NCBI RefSeq assembly: GCF_945859685.1
Contig: NC_079147.1
Coordinates: 253,942,572 to 254,006,571 of the forward strand
Origin: Eupeodes corollae
Taxonomy: Eukaryota; Arthropoda; Insecta; Diptera; Syrphidae
Direction of reading: 5' to 3'
DNA length: 64,000 bases
A program made the translations under genes and the position numbers. The notes under the pieces are model-generated. The model searched no databases. It saw nothing but the letters and a program-made list of their open reading frames with translations, and was not told the origin of the DNA. Positions 11,315 to 24,305 of the stretch are shown piece after piece. Every line of letters begins with the position of its first letter. The first letter of the stretch is position 1.

Positions 11315-13623
11315 CAATAATTTATTTAATTTATACTTAAAATCAACTCTAGAACGAATAATCCAAAAAAACTTCAGAAATTATGTTTCAAGTTTTTCAA
11401 AACAAATAGAATCAAATAAAAACTCATAAGTCATCTTCATAACTAATGATAAATTACGAAAACTGAGTCAGATACTGAAATCTAATTAAATTGTACCTAA
11501 AAAAGAAAGATTTGTAATTTAAAAAAAAATGTTTACTTTCACTTTTCACTCCTGCTTATCTGGCTGTAATTTACAAAAACTTCATTTGTTCCAAAATTGA
11601 AGAAACTTTGCATAAATAAATCAAGTTTATGTGTTTTGAACAGAATTCAAAAAAGGGCATTGACAATTATAGGTGATAGAACTATAACTAACAACAGCTG
11701 GCAAACTTACATCGTTCTAACACCGACGCAATGTTTTTTGCAATACGTTGTTTTACCGATATTCTTACAAACAATATTCTGCCGAATTAAATAGTTAATT
11801 TACTCCCCCCCCAAACAATTTATCCGTAAACTAAAACTCCCCGAAATGCTCATCAGTTTACCCTTGAGCTCAATTTCAGACGTATTGTCAAGTATAGAGA
11901 TTCTTTTTTTAACCACACATCGAGAATGTGGAATGCTTTTTTCATCTCTCCACGACACGTTCAATAAATATTAAAAGCAGGAAATCAGTCTTAAGCCTAA
12001 AGTGTAGCTTTAGACATTGAACGCTAAATGTTATTACACACTTGTTTAAAAATTTAAAGCAAATAAATCCATGACACTAGGCGACAAGGCTTCTACACTT
12101 TTCCAATGGGTTTTAATAATTTTTATTAAAATCCACCTTTAAAATCACTCTATCAGATCCAGTTTTAACAAATAACTTTTTAAAGTTCAAAAAAAGCTAT
12201 CTTAATTATTTATATAGTTTTTCTTCTTTAAAAAACTCTGACTTTTCCAAATCTTTGGTTCTTGTCTTCAGAATTCAGTAGCCTTAATAAGTTGTAACAT
12301 TTTACTTGTTTCACATTAATCTTAAATAAACGCTTAACCATTTATACTAAAACCGTTCTGAATAGAAAAAAGCAATCCATTTTAAAAGTAATTTTTGTTT
12401 TTGTAATGAATCTATTCTCTTAACAAGGCTACACATCAAGTTTTCAAAATATGTTTCAAAAATATCAAAATAGTGTTAAAAAACTTTCTTTTTTTTTAAA
12501 TTTGAGCTTATAGTTAAAATTGTAGTTCACATTTAAAACTAATACCAAAAATGATCTCCAAAAAAGCTGAAAGCTTTAGTCAATTGAAGACTCATAACTT
12601 AAAAGATTTTTTCAAAAACTTAGTACGGTACTAAAATGATAAAAATTGAATCTAGAAGACGAAGATTTGTACCTTGCAAAATTATTTTCATACAACTTAT
12701 TGTTAAGGGATATGGTAGGTTTGAAAACATCGGTTTGGTTGTAATGAAACGGTTATATTACATAAATCTAATTTTATAGGAAAATTCTTTGACGTTAGGC
12801 AATGAGGACTTAAGTCAGAAACTGGTCACACTAAGACGTTTATATCAATAGAAATATGAATTTATTTGTCTTATTGTCTGAAGTCTCAACTATTGTGTTC
12901 TAGAAGCAAGGTCTTAGTATCAAACAAAAGAAACAAAAAATGACCTTTACACCTTATCAAGAACCTAAAATCCAATTTTTTTTTTCAAGACCTTAAAAAA
13001 GTATTGTTTTGCTTGTGTTTCAGAAAAAAACCTTATTTTGTTGACCAACAACGATAGATAATGAAGCGTTGGCATCCCTCAAATAAATTTGTTAGTTGAT
13101 ATTTTTGGTTGAATGAAGGTAGAGAGTGTTGCTTTATAACTCTGTGTATTTTCATTTTTGAACCCTGGTGGAATGTTTCAAGCCTGACGTTTATTTTGTA
13201 AGACTCTTTATTTCCAATTTCCAAGATATTCAATAACCTTAAAATATCCAAAAAAGTAAGTAAAATATTTTTTATCTTTGAAGACTTAAATCGTAGAACA
13301 CAGTCAAAAGAGTTTAGTCCTACGAAGGTGACATGAATTTTCTTTAAAAATAAAATAAAAAAGTTAAATCCATGCGTCAGTTTTAGTTCAAACCCTTATA
13401 CGAATATATATTTCTAATCCTATCAGTTTTCGGTCTATTTAACATCCCAAACTTCATGAATTTTAATTGACCTCTTTTTTTATCATTTTCTCCAAACTGG
13501 CTTTCAGAATTCCATCCCCAAAAGACAAAACCTACTTCAGTTAACCCCTTCCAAGACTGACAGCTTCAGCTCTCTTTTGAATCTAGGTAAGGTACATATA
13601 AATCTTAAAAAAGAAAGAACGAA
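11315..13623. repeat. Right arm of the large inverted duplication
   Basis: Reverse complement of 1-1972. Position 13623 pairs with position 1, so the arm may continue past the window on the other side. A segment of about 245 bp (12172-12418) has no counterpart in the left arm, either an insertion here or a deletion there. The short frame at 13033-13251 (minus) occurs also in the left arm in broken form and is not a supported gene. The arm contains the LINE-A fragment below. Confidence 0.85.
11545..12000 (+). mobile_element. LINE-A 3' end fragment (right arm copy)
   Basis: Frames read HSYLAVIYKNFI near 11548 (compare FTPSDLPVIYKAFIRP at 50.7 kb), then RIQKRALTIIGDRTITN inside 11597-11794, then RMWNAFF near 11925-11945. 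These are successive landmarks of the thumb and C-terminus of a CR1/jockey-like non-LTR reverse transcriptase. There are frameshifts between them and no catalytic palm. This is a 5'-truncated, dead copy, as is usual for LINEs. Confidence 0.7.
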
Positions 13624-14900
13624 CAAGAAAAAGAAAACTCTTTCTTTAATTCTTTTGTGTATATGGATACATTTTTCTTTTTCTTTCCTAAGGAAGCCGC
13701 CTTTTCATGTCGTTTTTTTTCCAATAGAAAGGATCTTTCGCATCTTGTGTCTAAAGTTTTTATTTAATTTTATTTTATTTTTCCTCGTTCATCTCAGGTT
13801 TCAAGACAAACCAAAATAAAAAAAATTAAAAACGAGGATGGGTGTTTATTTTGAATAAAGGTGAATAAGGCTACAAATAAAAGTCATAAAAAGATATACA
13901 AAAACTTTTTTGTGTTTGGGGTTTTTTCCTTTGTTTTTCTTTCCAAACTTAGATAAAAGATGACCTGATATTGAAGATGGAAAAGATGGTTGTTGTTGTT
14001 TTTTTTGCATTTCCAGACAGATGCTTTTTTTGTTTTGAAAAAACAAAACATTTTTTGTTTAAAGTTCTCAAAAACAAAAAAGGTACCTTTAGGTCTAACT
14101 TTTACACCTAAATGGCATGATAATCTCAATGTGAGCTTTAATAAATTCTTCTATGTTTCAAACATAGGTATTTTTACTTGACAGAGAAGGAGAACCTCAA
14201 AAGCTTCTACATATAAGCCGATATATGGAAAGGCAAAGTTTATAAGTTCCTTGCCATAAAAATAAAATAAAATTAAATGATTTCGTTTTGTTTATGTGAC
14301 TTTATAGCTCGAGGTATTATGAAATTTACGATCTTATTGAAGAACTTGATAAAATTTATTTTATATAACTTTTTGAAACGAATCTTCGCGTCTATACAAA
14401 ATCCGTATAAGATTTATGTGACCATAAGCTTGAAAGTGAAGAAAGGTAATTTTTATTTGCCTTCTTAAGTCTTTGAAGTATTAACATTAACATTCTGGAG
14501 ACTGTCTGCCTCAACCTATGTCTGCGTTAAATACTCTTTAACTACCAACGACATAACTTTTCTTTTCAAAGTTTTATATTTTGTTTAAGACTCTTTGCCA
14601 ATTTAAGCAAACATAACATTTTGAAAATAAAAGAGGTTAGTGTGGAAAGAAAATAAGTCAATCACGGTTCTTTTAGAAAATAAAATTTAAATAAAGAGTA
14701 AGTGTTAATCAACGAATGAAAAATTTCAAGGCTATAAAATGGGTTCTAACAAGTTTTATAGATATTTACAAATTTAAGTTGGCTTATCAGTTTTAACTGA
14801 CGGCCATTTCGTCAGCTGTCAAGGGATTTATTTTTAATTTGGTTTTGAAATTCAACGCAAATCAAATGACGCTTGACTAACGCTTTAAAATTATGCTTAT
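13624..14900. other. AT-rich DNA without a recognisable gene
   Basis: Open frames of 60-80 codons on both strands are lysine/phenylalanine-rich, overlap one another and lack motifs. Poly-pyrimidine and GTTGTT runs lie near 13990-14010. Nothing is annotated. Confidence 0.55.
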
Positions 14901-14904
14901 TAAC

Positions 14905-15265
14905 TTTCCATATGAATTTATTGTAATCGGTCCGATTTGTCGAATTGAAAATTTTGTCATTTTTTAACGTTTCAAGGTCCCTATAGTCGAAATAAAAGAT
15001 TTTTAGAGAGATGTCTGTGTGTTCGTGTGTACGTATATATTGTTGTACGCAAATGTTCCTAAAATTGGTGAAAATTGGTTAACGACTTAAAATCTCGTTG
15101 AAATCAAACTATTTCATCATGGGCAGAATATTGGTGGTTATTTTTAATTTTGCTTAGAATAATTCAACTGACAACTTTTTTAACCCAACACGAAAACCTA
15201 CAAACTTTTGAGCAAGACAATTCGACAGACGGAATGAGAAGTTATCAGTGCGGGTCTATTTTTTA
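14905..15265 (+). repeat. Repeat R copy e, short internally deleted form
   Basis: A copy of about 360 bp with both ends. The head reads ATTGTAATCGGTCCGATTTG, then GGTCCCTATAGTCGAAATAA, then a GTGTACGTATATATTG tract. Core and most monomers are deleted. The end reads AAGACAATTCGACAGACGGA, ATGAGAAGTTATCAG. The deletion starts at the ACGT-rich tract. It shows that short R derivatives exist. Confidence 0.75.
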
Positions 15266-15737
15266 TTTTGAAAATCATGTCTCTTTTCGAAATACGTACA
15301 TCTCCTGAAGTTAGTTCAGCGATGAATTTATCAGCGCTGAAATATTTTGGAATATTTGTTACTAGTCTATGGTGACAAGCCCGAAACGATTGATTGATTG
15401 GAGGACAATATTCACAGCAAAGTCATACAAAATTTGATCTTTTCGAAAAAAAAATAATTTTAACGTTAATTAAAAAACATCTTGGTTTTATTTTATTTCA
15501 AAATTGAATACCTTAAAAAAAAACAACCTTATGAGGAAATTAAAAAATCAAATCTTAGACTTCCAAATTGTTAAGAGTAAAAGCTTTGAGCCAATTTTCA
15601 TATAAAACATTTTTAAGATTTTTAAAAATATACAAAAATAACAATAACTTAAAATAATATAATCAAATCTCACTGTAACGTTAAATAAATATCAAACCTT
15701 CCGTTTTTGAAAAATCTTTTTTTTTATGTATGTATAT

Positions 15738-16530
15738 CGGGTTTTTCAATATTGACTTATAAACTTTGAACTCTAATAATTGCCTTATTTTTGAAAGTAT
15801 GTTGTCTTATCCAAATCTTTGTTCAGTTCCGGCTTCGTTTAACGCTCTTCTCACATTTAAGAGCTGTCAAAAATAAGTTGGGTATTATTGACATAATCGT
15901 TTTACTGAGATTACTATTTCTCAAGTATTTCGAAACTGACGCTAAATTTCATCGAACTATCAACATCCATGGTGACTGCTTTTTCTGAATCCATGGTGAT
16001 ACAAAAACATCAACAATGTTCTACAATGTAGAAGAGGGTCTAATAAATAATTTAAAAGAGACACTTCAGTTTGCATTTTGGTGAAGTTTCTTTCTTTAAA
16101 AACAAGTCATCATCTTCCACGATGAGCTCTTTAGCTAGATAATTTCCAACTTCTTATTTGCTGATGCGGCGCTGATATGAACAAGCCATTCAAATCATTC
16201 GATTGAATGGCTTTCCAACTTTTTTTGTAGGGTTTTCTGAATTCGTGGGCCTATGCCAATGAGTTACAAAGCAACTTTTAAGTAAGTAAAATGCAATCAC
16301 AACTTATTCAACAAAAATTCTGCTTTTAACTATTTGACGTTTGAAGACGTTTTTCCGATGAAAATGCGAATTATTTTGATGTATTTCAAGGACCTAATTA
16401 GCAAAGAAACGATGTTGTTACTGTTCAACCCGCTTGAGTTCTTAGGTTAACTTAACTTTAAAAGCATTCAAACTGTACGAGCAAAGCTTGTTTTACTCGC
16501 TCTGCTTAGATTTTAATCGCGAATGTTGAT
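15738..16530. mobile_element. Possible non-autonomous mariner-like remnant
   Basis: Opens with TATCGGGTTTTTCAATATTG, which resembles the TIR (CGGGTTTTT-type) seen at the mariner ends near 29.86 and 30.78 kb. I did not find a matching right end, and there is no transposase motif. The assignment is tentative. The frame 15791-15988 has no recognised product. Confidence 0.25.
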
Positions 16531-16837
16531 CTGATTAGCAAATATTCACAGATAATTATTCAAATAGATATTTCTTTTATTTTTTACTATATACTTCAAT
16601 CTGAAAGTATTCAAAAATTCGACCAAAAAAGATCGACGACGACGGAGTGGAGCAGAGATCCTTCTTTTATTTTCTTCTTTCTCTTTCTTGTTTTTAATTT
16701 TAGTACATTTTTGTTACAATAAAAGATGGTGGATGATTTTTAGTGGCGGCAAATTTGAAAAGTTAAGAATTTTAGTACGAGTTTAAGATCTTGACATTTT
16801 AAGCTATAATCGCAATGATTTTGTATTTACGTTTTTG

Positions 16838-16960
16838 AATTTCAATTCAAATTTAGGTTTTAAGTTTGAATTTAAGTTTAGACTTCAAGTTTTACATTTG
16901 AATTAAAGTTTAAGTATTCAAAATATCAAATTGAAAATAAATTTAGTTTTAGATTTTAAA
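16838..16960. repeat. Decayed TTTAAG-like hexamer tract
   Basis: Repeated variants of AAGTTTGAATTTAAGTTTAG and ATTAAAGTTTAAGT are spaced by about six or multiples of six. They are reminiscent of a degenerate version (opposite strand) of the (AAACTT)n array at 38 kb. The flanks do not match the duplicated block there. Confidence 0.4.
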
Positions 16961-17189
16961 TGAATTCAAAAAATGAGTTTAATAAAATTCAATAATAGGT
17001 TGATGAACTGCTTGTGCTTCAACACAAACATAGGTATTTATCCAAAATACGGTGGAAAGTTTTTTGTGGTAAACCTGATTCAGTACATGGATCAAGTTCA
17101 TGGTTTCTATTCTTCACATTACAAACTTGCCCCAACGGGTCAAAATATTGGCCTTAAAGTTCTAAATATCAAAACAGGGAGGGAAAAAT

Positions 17190-17880
17190 AGAGCTGGCCA
17201 AAGCATTCCACATTATCAATGTGCGGTTTTAGAAAGAATCTCATACATGACAGTACGCCCGAATTTGAACTCTAGGGTAAACTAATGAGCATTTCTGAAA
17301 GTGCGAGTATTACGGCTGGATTGTTTAAGGGGTTCAATGCAACTGACTATTCGACAAAACATTATTTGTAAAAATATCGATAACACAACAAAAGGCTTGA
17401 AACATTGCGGTGGGATTCGAGGGATGTAAATGTTTTGGTTATATTTCTATCGTCTATCATTTTCTAAGCCCTTTTTTGAATTCTATCCAAGAGACTAAAA
17501 ATTGTTTTTGGGGCACCTGCAAAGAACTGTTATATTTAAGCTTTCGGACGAATGAAGGCTGCATTGAGTTTTTTAAGCATTAAATTCTACACGGGTAACA
17601 ATTCCCCATTGGAAGCTGAAAGCTTGTTGAAAGCTTAACATACACTGCCGTTGAGATTCCACATCCGAAAGACAAGAATGTGAGTCTAGAAACGTATATA
17701 CAAAGCTAAGGGTACTGTCGTTATGGAAAAACAGTTTTATGGTCGTTATCGTTAATGAGTATCATAAAGAAAGTTCTAGGTAAAATTGAACCCTGGCGAA
17801 CAGCAGAATTTGTTTTATGAATTTCAGACTTCAAACCATGAAATGCAACAGTTTCTAATTCAAATGCTTTATAGTTTTTT
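17190..17880 (-). mobile_element. LINE-A remnant with internal deletion
   Basis: Parallel in DNA to 50.36-51.3 kb on the minus strand: the GGGTAAACTAATGAGCAT region, the CATTCCACATTATCAATGTG region, AAATTCTACACGGGTAACAA and the GAATTTCAGACTTCAAACCA region. Compared with that copy, about 240 bp of thumb region is missing (a junction near 17555). The palm motifs are unreadable through frame breaks. It is a dead copy of the same family. Confidence 0.7.
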
Positions 17881-17884
17881 GAAA

Positions 17885-20800
17885 TGTGACTGAAAAATGT
17901 TCAACAATTTGGTAATAAAATTTAAAGATTTTAATTCTTTGATGTTGAATCGTCCCACACAGTGTTTATTGTAATGGCGTAATTGGTACTCGTACTTGCT
18001 AAAAGTCTAAGAATAAAAGCTTCAACATTGATAACCTCTTGAAACCTATAAGTACACACAAATTTAAAACAAAACGTGTTTGTTTTGGAGGAGCTGTTTA
18101 ACAAAATAAAGTTAAAACAACCGCTTAAACATAAACGTTAAAGTTGCATCAACATTTAAAAATCCAAGGATTGATTAACACTGACGAATACGTTTTTCCC
18201 GTTAAAACTATAAGATTTTTTTTTAATTTTCTGCATAAAACCAATATTTCCCCTAATTGTCAGCATAGTTAAAAGGAACTTAAATATTTAACTTCCTTTT
18301 TTTTAGTTTTTTTAAAATAGTCAAAAGCATATAAATTAAAAACACATTGCTTTTAAAAAGTTCTAATTAATTTGGCAACATCTACATCGCCATGAATATT
18401 GGACACATTTCCTCCAAAGAATGGATTTTAATTAAGTTTTAATATAGATTTCCCATTTCCCCTTCCCAACCTCTCACTTCACTTCACGTATTCCTACATT
18501 CATTTTAATAGAACTCCCTTTTTTTACCTGTGCCATGTGTATAGAAAATCTACGTGAACGGTTTTATACTAAAGGATACCTCAATCGACCCAACTTTTCA
18601 TTCTCACTAATTGCACTTCAATAGACAATGAGAGAGTGTTCCACACCGTGACCGACCGACCGACTGAAAGACCAGAGACCATCCCCCAAAAGCACTCACA
18701 TTATCTGGGCTGGGATAGATAGAATTGTGATTGGGATGTCCAGGGTACTCGAAGATAGGTGTCAGGGGGTGTGTGGTGTGTGTGCGATGATGTTTGGGCG
18801 GAAAGACTCCCTTTCATTGTTTCCGAATTGTGAACCAACGGACAGAGAATAAAACTTTTTCCACTGTCTATATTGTTTGCAGCCCTTTTTATTCACCCTA
18901 CAGCTTCAATATATATGTACATCAGAAATGGTATCCGCATCCGTATCCGCTTCGCTCCGATCCGCACCCACCAAACTCAGCCACAGCCCCAGCAATCTGC
19001 TACTGCTACGGCTACGGCTATGGCTGCTGCTGCTGGGTCTTACACACTTGAGAAATTAATTTGCCGCAACCATTTTGTTGTTGAACGACAAAATGAAGGA
19101 GCAATGTTTCTGCGGCGCTCCCTCTTTTTTGTTGTTGTTGTTTTTTTGTTTGTTATTTAAGCAGGATTGGAATGGAATGTTTAACTGTACTCTCAGGAAT
19201 CACCAATTTAATTGTCAATAATTTCTGTTGCTGGAATAAACAGAGACTCTGGTGGCTGTTGTGTGAAGCAAAAGCGTAACCAAGTTTTGTGTGAAACTTC
19301 AAACTTCAGTCAGTTTTATATTAAATTTAAAGTTTCAAGTTTTAAACTGTGTCTTCCTCCTTACCTCAGGAGGATAGTGTGTTATGCACATTTACAGTTT
19401 GAGAAATGAAGATGACTCGTATCCTTTCTTCTACCTTACCGACGACTGTATAGAAGGAATATGTGTGTAAAAGAAGGGAGGGGAGAGGAAGGAAGTTAAA
19501 TTTCTAGGTATACTTGACAGTTGACAGATGGTGAATGTGAATTTGACAGTTAATGAGGTGTGAGAAGGTATTTATCGTCCTCTGAGAGAGGCATCATGAT
19601 GTGTGACATTGCACTGATGACCGACCGTTGCGTTGCAGTTAGTTGGACGATGCTCTAGAGCTCCTTCTGATGCAAGCATCACAAATCGTGTCGGTCGTCA
19701 TGTGTCGCTTTCGGTAGATGCATGATGGTTGGATGAAACAATGCGAAGGATTTATCGATCGTCTCCTGTCCACTTAGGAAGGAATAAACAGGACTATGTA
19801 CATAGATATCCATATACACTATACGTTCTCTATACATAGAACGGATTTAATTTAAGGGAGTTGCTTTGAGTAATTTATGCAGGAGATTTACCATCACAGG
19901 CATATACCGACGTACTATACCGCTACCACCCGAAACAAGGGCGTTCTGTGGAGGCTTATGCATGATGAAGGCCATCGGCAAACCTTACAAAACAAGCTCT
20001 AGCTAGGTCTAGGTTGGCAGGTAGCTGTGTGTGTACGTATAACGATTATAATAATTTAGATGAATAAAAATTAAGCGTAACAATTTAATTTCGTTTTATA
20101 ATAAAACGGAAGCTAAAAAGCAAGGTAAAGGAAGCACTTTATAAATACGTATTATGCCTTTTAACATGATGATAAAGAAAGGGCGACGACGATGGGCAGG
20201 GTGGGAGTTCATATTTCAGTATAATTTTGAAATAATAAATAATGGAGGTTTTACATTTGCAATTCATTTAGATACCTTTTGTTTCTATGCTGCGTGGTGT
20301 GTTAGTAAAAGCCAACGTAGATTTTGGAAACAAAAAGAAAATTGTTACATTGTTCCTTAAAATATTAGCTTCAAACAAAAACAACAACAAATGAAACCTA
20401 AGGGAAGACCACCATCGTCAAGGACACGTTTAAATAAAATGCTAATATTTGTATTTATTCAGGAAATTTGTCTTTATATAAAAAAAACGGCAAGAGCAAC
20501 ATAAGTACCAAGGACCTATCTAAAAAGCTTTGGCTAAGAAACTTCAGAGGCTTTTCTAACTTAACTTGTCATTTTGTATATAATTTAAAGAACTTTTTAA
20601 ATACAAAAAATATTTATTTTTAGTGAATTTATTAAATTATATTAACATCGAAGAAAATGTTGAAAATGGTGGGCGGGTCTCTTTTTTTTTTGGGAAAGTT
20701 TGTTACTAATTGAATCGAAAACAAATTTAAGTTAAACTGGTGCACTCCTTTGTAGGTAGAAATTAACTTTTTTTAAACTTTTTGATTTCTTTCAAATAAA

Positions 20801-21050
20801 TTGAAGTTTCTTGGAAATGTTGCTCCATTAGCTTAAAAAATAATGAAAAAGCTTTATTTCGAATAATGTCAACCGAAAGCAATTTAACGAAACATTTAAT
20901 TTACGGAGAAATTTAATACTTTAAATGATTTAAAATAAAACAAAATGTCTGAATGAATTTTCAGTAAGAGATTTAATTTTGAAAGGAATAATTTTTGGGT
21001 ACTTTTTACTTCATTTTTAATGCTATCTTCTTTTAAAATTTAATATCTAA
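17885..21050. other. Longest host-like island, no supported gene
   Basis: Apart from simple repeats, no transposon signature was recognised. The 18.5-20.4 kb part has higher GC, with CCGACCGACCGACTG (about 18650), a GTGTGTGTGCG run (about 18770) and CTACGG/CTGCTG triplet-like runs (about 19000-19035). Overlapping short open frames at 18794-19160 in three frames reflect that base composition. It reads like intronic or intergenic fly DNA; this is inference. Confidence 0.45.
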
Positions 21051-21054
21051 AAAA

Positions 21055-22085
21055 CAGACTAGGATGCGCCCCCACTGATAAATTCTCACTCCGTCTGTCG
21101 ATTTGTCTTTCTTTAAAGTTTATAGGTTTTCGTGTTTTGTTAAAAAAATTGTCAGTTGAATTATTCTTAAAAATTTTAAAATTACCAACAACCAACAATA
21201 TTTTGTATATGATGAAATAGTTTGATTTCAAAATCTATTTTTGTTAACAAGAATTTTGCTCAGTTAACAAGATTTTGCTCATTAACCAATTTTAGTAGCA
21301 TTTCTTAAATTTTGTATTTCTTATATAAACAAATAAAAATTGAATGAATGAAAATAATTTGAATTTAATTTTACCAATTTGGTGTACTATTTTTTGTAGA
21401 TTTTATTTTCTTATGAAAAAACGGACTTATACAAAAATTACTGAAAGTCGAAAACAATATTTTCTGTGATATTAAATTAGTTTGAAGCCAATATTTTTAA
21501 TTTTCGAAAAGATATTTGAATAAATTAAATTTTTACCAATTTTAAGTGTTGTTTGTTGTAAGAAACGGATCAATTCCATTTTTCTCAAAATTTGACTTAA
21601 TGTTGACAACACCATTTTTTATAAAATAAATATATTTTGAAGACAGTATCTCAAATTTTTCAAAACATATTTGAGTCGGAAATAAATTTTTACGAACTTT
21701 TAGTAATGCTTTTTTGGGTTTTTATTTTTTGGAAAAAAAAAAAACTGTTTATTCGATTTTTCTCAAAATTTGTCTGAATGTTGAAAACAATATTTCTCTT
21801 AAGATAAAATTAGTTTCAAGCCAATTTTGAAAACATATTTAAGTCAAAAATACATTTTTACCAGCTTTTGTTAAAATTGTTCAAAGTTTTTTTTTTTGTA
21901 AAAAAAATTGTCAAATTTATTGTTCTCAAAATGGTACTGAATATTGAGAACAATGTTTTTTAAAATAGCTTTTAGGTTTTTATTTAGAAACTTTAATACA
22001 TGTCAGACAAAATTGTTTTGGAGATAAAATCTAATTTTCTGACCAATATTTTTTCTCCAGTTTTTTTTTTTTTTGATTTATCAAA
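21055..22085 (-). repeat. Repeat R copy f (minus), cut by mariner
   Basis: The minus strand ends (at low coordinates) with GACAAATCGACAGACGGAGT and AGAATTTATCAGTG. Above this run several monomers with GACTCAAATATG/TTTTTACCA-type spacing, to about 22085, where mariner sequence begins. Core and head are absent. Confidence 0.65.
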
Positions 22086-22089
22086 AAAA

Positions 22090-22784
22090 CAGCTGAAAAG
22101 ATTTTTTGGTTATCATATGACCATAACGCTATGAATAGACGGTAATAGTCCTTCCAGTGTCGTCGTTTTGGAAGAAGTAGGGTCCAATCACTCTTCCGGA
22201 TCAAAGAGCGCACCAAACAGTGACTTTTTGTGGATGTTATTGACTCTCTTCAATTAGTTGAGGATTCTCAGAACCCTTAGTACGACAATTTTGCTTATTA
22301 ACATATACGTACCTAGTGAGAAATGTGCTTCGTCGCTAAAAAAAAATTTGTTCGAAAAATTGCCATCCACCAACTGTTGTTCAAGCAACCATTCGACGTA
22401 TCTCCGATGTTATGAATGGTCAGCTGGTTTCAGTTGTTATGTGAGCTTTGACGTTATATGGATGTAGGTGTAGGTACAAATGCAAAATACGCCATATTGT
22501 GTCGTAAGAAAGTCTTAATTCCAGAGAACGGCGATGAATGAATACATTAAGGTCTTGTGCAACATTTTTACTTACATCAGCGATATTTTCAGTGGTACGA
22601 GCGAAACGATGAGGCACAGGCCTTACAATATCTGTAACTAATCCAATCTCTTCAAATTTCTTCACGAATTTCTGCCAATTGCTTTTTAGACTTTCAACTG
22701 AAAAAAAATTGGTTTAACAAACTTAGTTTGACAAATGTTGGTTTTAGCCATATACTCTTTAAACCGCAAACGGATAACCCGTTA
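22090..22784 (-). mobile_element. Mariner/Tc1-type remnant M1 (family 1)
   Basis: A DNA transposon remnant. The right inverted end (about 22751-22782) reads GGATAACCCGT followed by TA, matching the end of M5 at 62.93 kb. The minus-strand frame 22420-22665 carries FARTTENIADVSKNVAQD and LELRLSYDTIWRIL, the helix-turn-helix linker block (ENIAAVxESVxEDP, LGLSYGTxWRIL) of a mariner/Tc-like transposase that databases often label Tc3-like. The DDE region survives as GPYFF-type pieces near 22150-22200. The left end is missing. Stops and frameshifts throughout make it non-functional. Confidence 0.8.
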
Positions 22785-23004
22785 GATAACATGTATTAAA
22801 AATAAAAACCTATACAAAAAAATATAATTAAAAATTTGATTTTTCAAATCGAACATTTTTAGTACAAAAAAGGGCACTGATTTTAAACTTATTTGAATAC
22901 AAATTTAAAATATTCAATTTTTGACCAAAAATAAACACAATTATTACTCAAAAAAACATTTTTCTTTTGCCTACTATGATTATGGGTGTAAAGGTTTAGC
23001 TGGG

Positions 23005-24092
23005 AATTCCTATGGGAAGTTATTGTAATGGGTCCGATTTGTCAAATTCGTCTGTACGTCCGTTCGAGACATTTTTTCCGTCGTCTATAGCTCAAGAACC
23101 AGAAAAGATATCGAATTCAAATAAATTTTGTTATACAGATAATAAGGCAGAAAGATGCAGGAAGGGCTCTCAAAAAAATTGCGGGGTAGTTTTTTTACCA
23201 TAGCAGTTTGAAAAAAAGGTGAACATTTTGGTTAACCCTAAACATCTTACGAACCAAAAACGCTAGAGACTTGAATTAAATTTATATATTGTGACGTGAT
23301 ATCAAAGAAGTATATTTTTTTGAAAAAAATCCATTGAACGGTTTTTTTGTAAATCAAAAAAACTGAACAAAAATTGTCACCTCCAAATTTTTACGAATAA
23401 AATATGATTTCTTCTCCAAAACAGTTTTATGCAACTAAGAATAATGTTTTTGACATTTGATAAAATTTTGAGAAAAATCGAATTGACAGTTTTTTTTACA
23501 AAAAATAAAAACCTAAAGAAAAAAATTATAAAAGTTTATAAAAATTGATTTTCGACTCAAATATCTTTTCAAAACTTTGAGATATTGGTTTTAATTTACT
23601 TTTATCTTTCAAAAAATATTGTTGTCAATATTCAGTAAAATTTTAAAAAAATCGAATTGATAGTTTTTTTTCAAATAATTAAAAACCGAACAAAAATTAA
23701 CAGAATTTGGTAAAAAATGATTTTCGACTCAAATATATTTTTAAAAATTTAAGATAATAGTTTCTAACTAATTTTTTCTCATAATAAATATTGTTTTCAA
23801 CAGTAGGACAAGTTTTAAGAAAAAACGAACAGACATTTTTCTTACAAAGAATAAAAACCTAAAAAAAAACAATACTAAAAATTGCTAGAAATTTACTTTC
23901 GACTTTTCAAAAATTAAAAATATTATCTTCAAAGTTATTTTGTTTCACAGAAAATATTGTTTTCGATATACAGTAATTTTTATATAAAAATCCAACAGTC
24001 CGTTTTTTCACAAAAAGTTTTTTAAGCAAGACAAATCGACAGACGGGATGGGAAGTTATTAGTGTGGGTCGCATCCCAGCCTCTTTTTTAAA
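23005..24092 (+). repeat. Repeat R copy g (plus, complete ended)
   Basis: Head AAGTTATTGTAATGGGTCCG, then a deletion that joins directly to GTCTGTACGTCCGTTCGAG, the conserved core, TTTGGTTAACCCTAAACATC, about three monomers, and the 3' end CGACAGACGGGATGGGAAGT plus CGCATCCCAGCCTC. A 63-codon open frame at 23012-23203 covers head and core and is a property of the repeat, not a supported gene. Confidence 0.8.
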
Positions 24093-24305
24093 TTACGGAT
24101 TTAAAAATTCATATTTTTACAATTTTTTTATCCTAGGTGAGTCGTTATTAATTGTCAAAACAGAGCAAAAGAATCTTTCCCTTGCGAAACTGAAATCCAT
24201 CGAACTCCTACCAAAGTCAACGTAAACGAAGAATCGACATCAAAAAGGAGTCGAAGTCGAAGAAATGGACGCTTCTCCAGATATTTCTTGTACCTAAAAT
24301 AATAA

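Noticed and set aside
1..13623. Assembly fold-back as the cause of the inverted arms
   Set aside because: The arms differ by many substitutions and a 245-bp indel, which an artificial fold-back of one molecule would not give, though a haplotype mix is not excluded.
18794..19160. Three overlapping open frames of 60-95 codons
   Set aside because: Several frames are open together in a locally GC-rich, triplet-like stretch; no motif and no consistent codon pattern.
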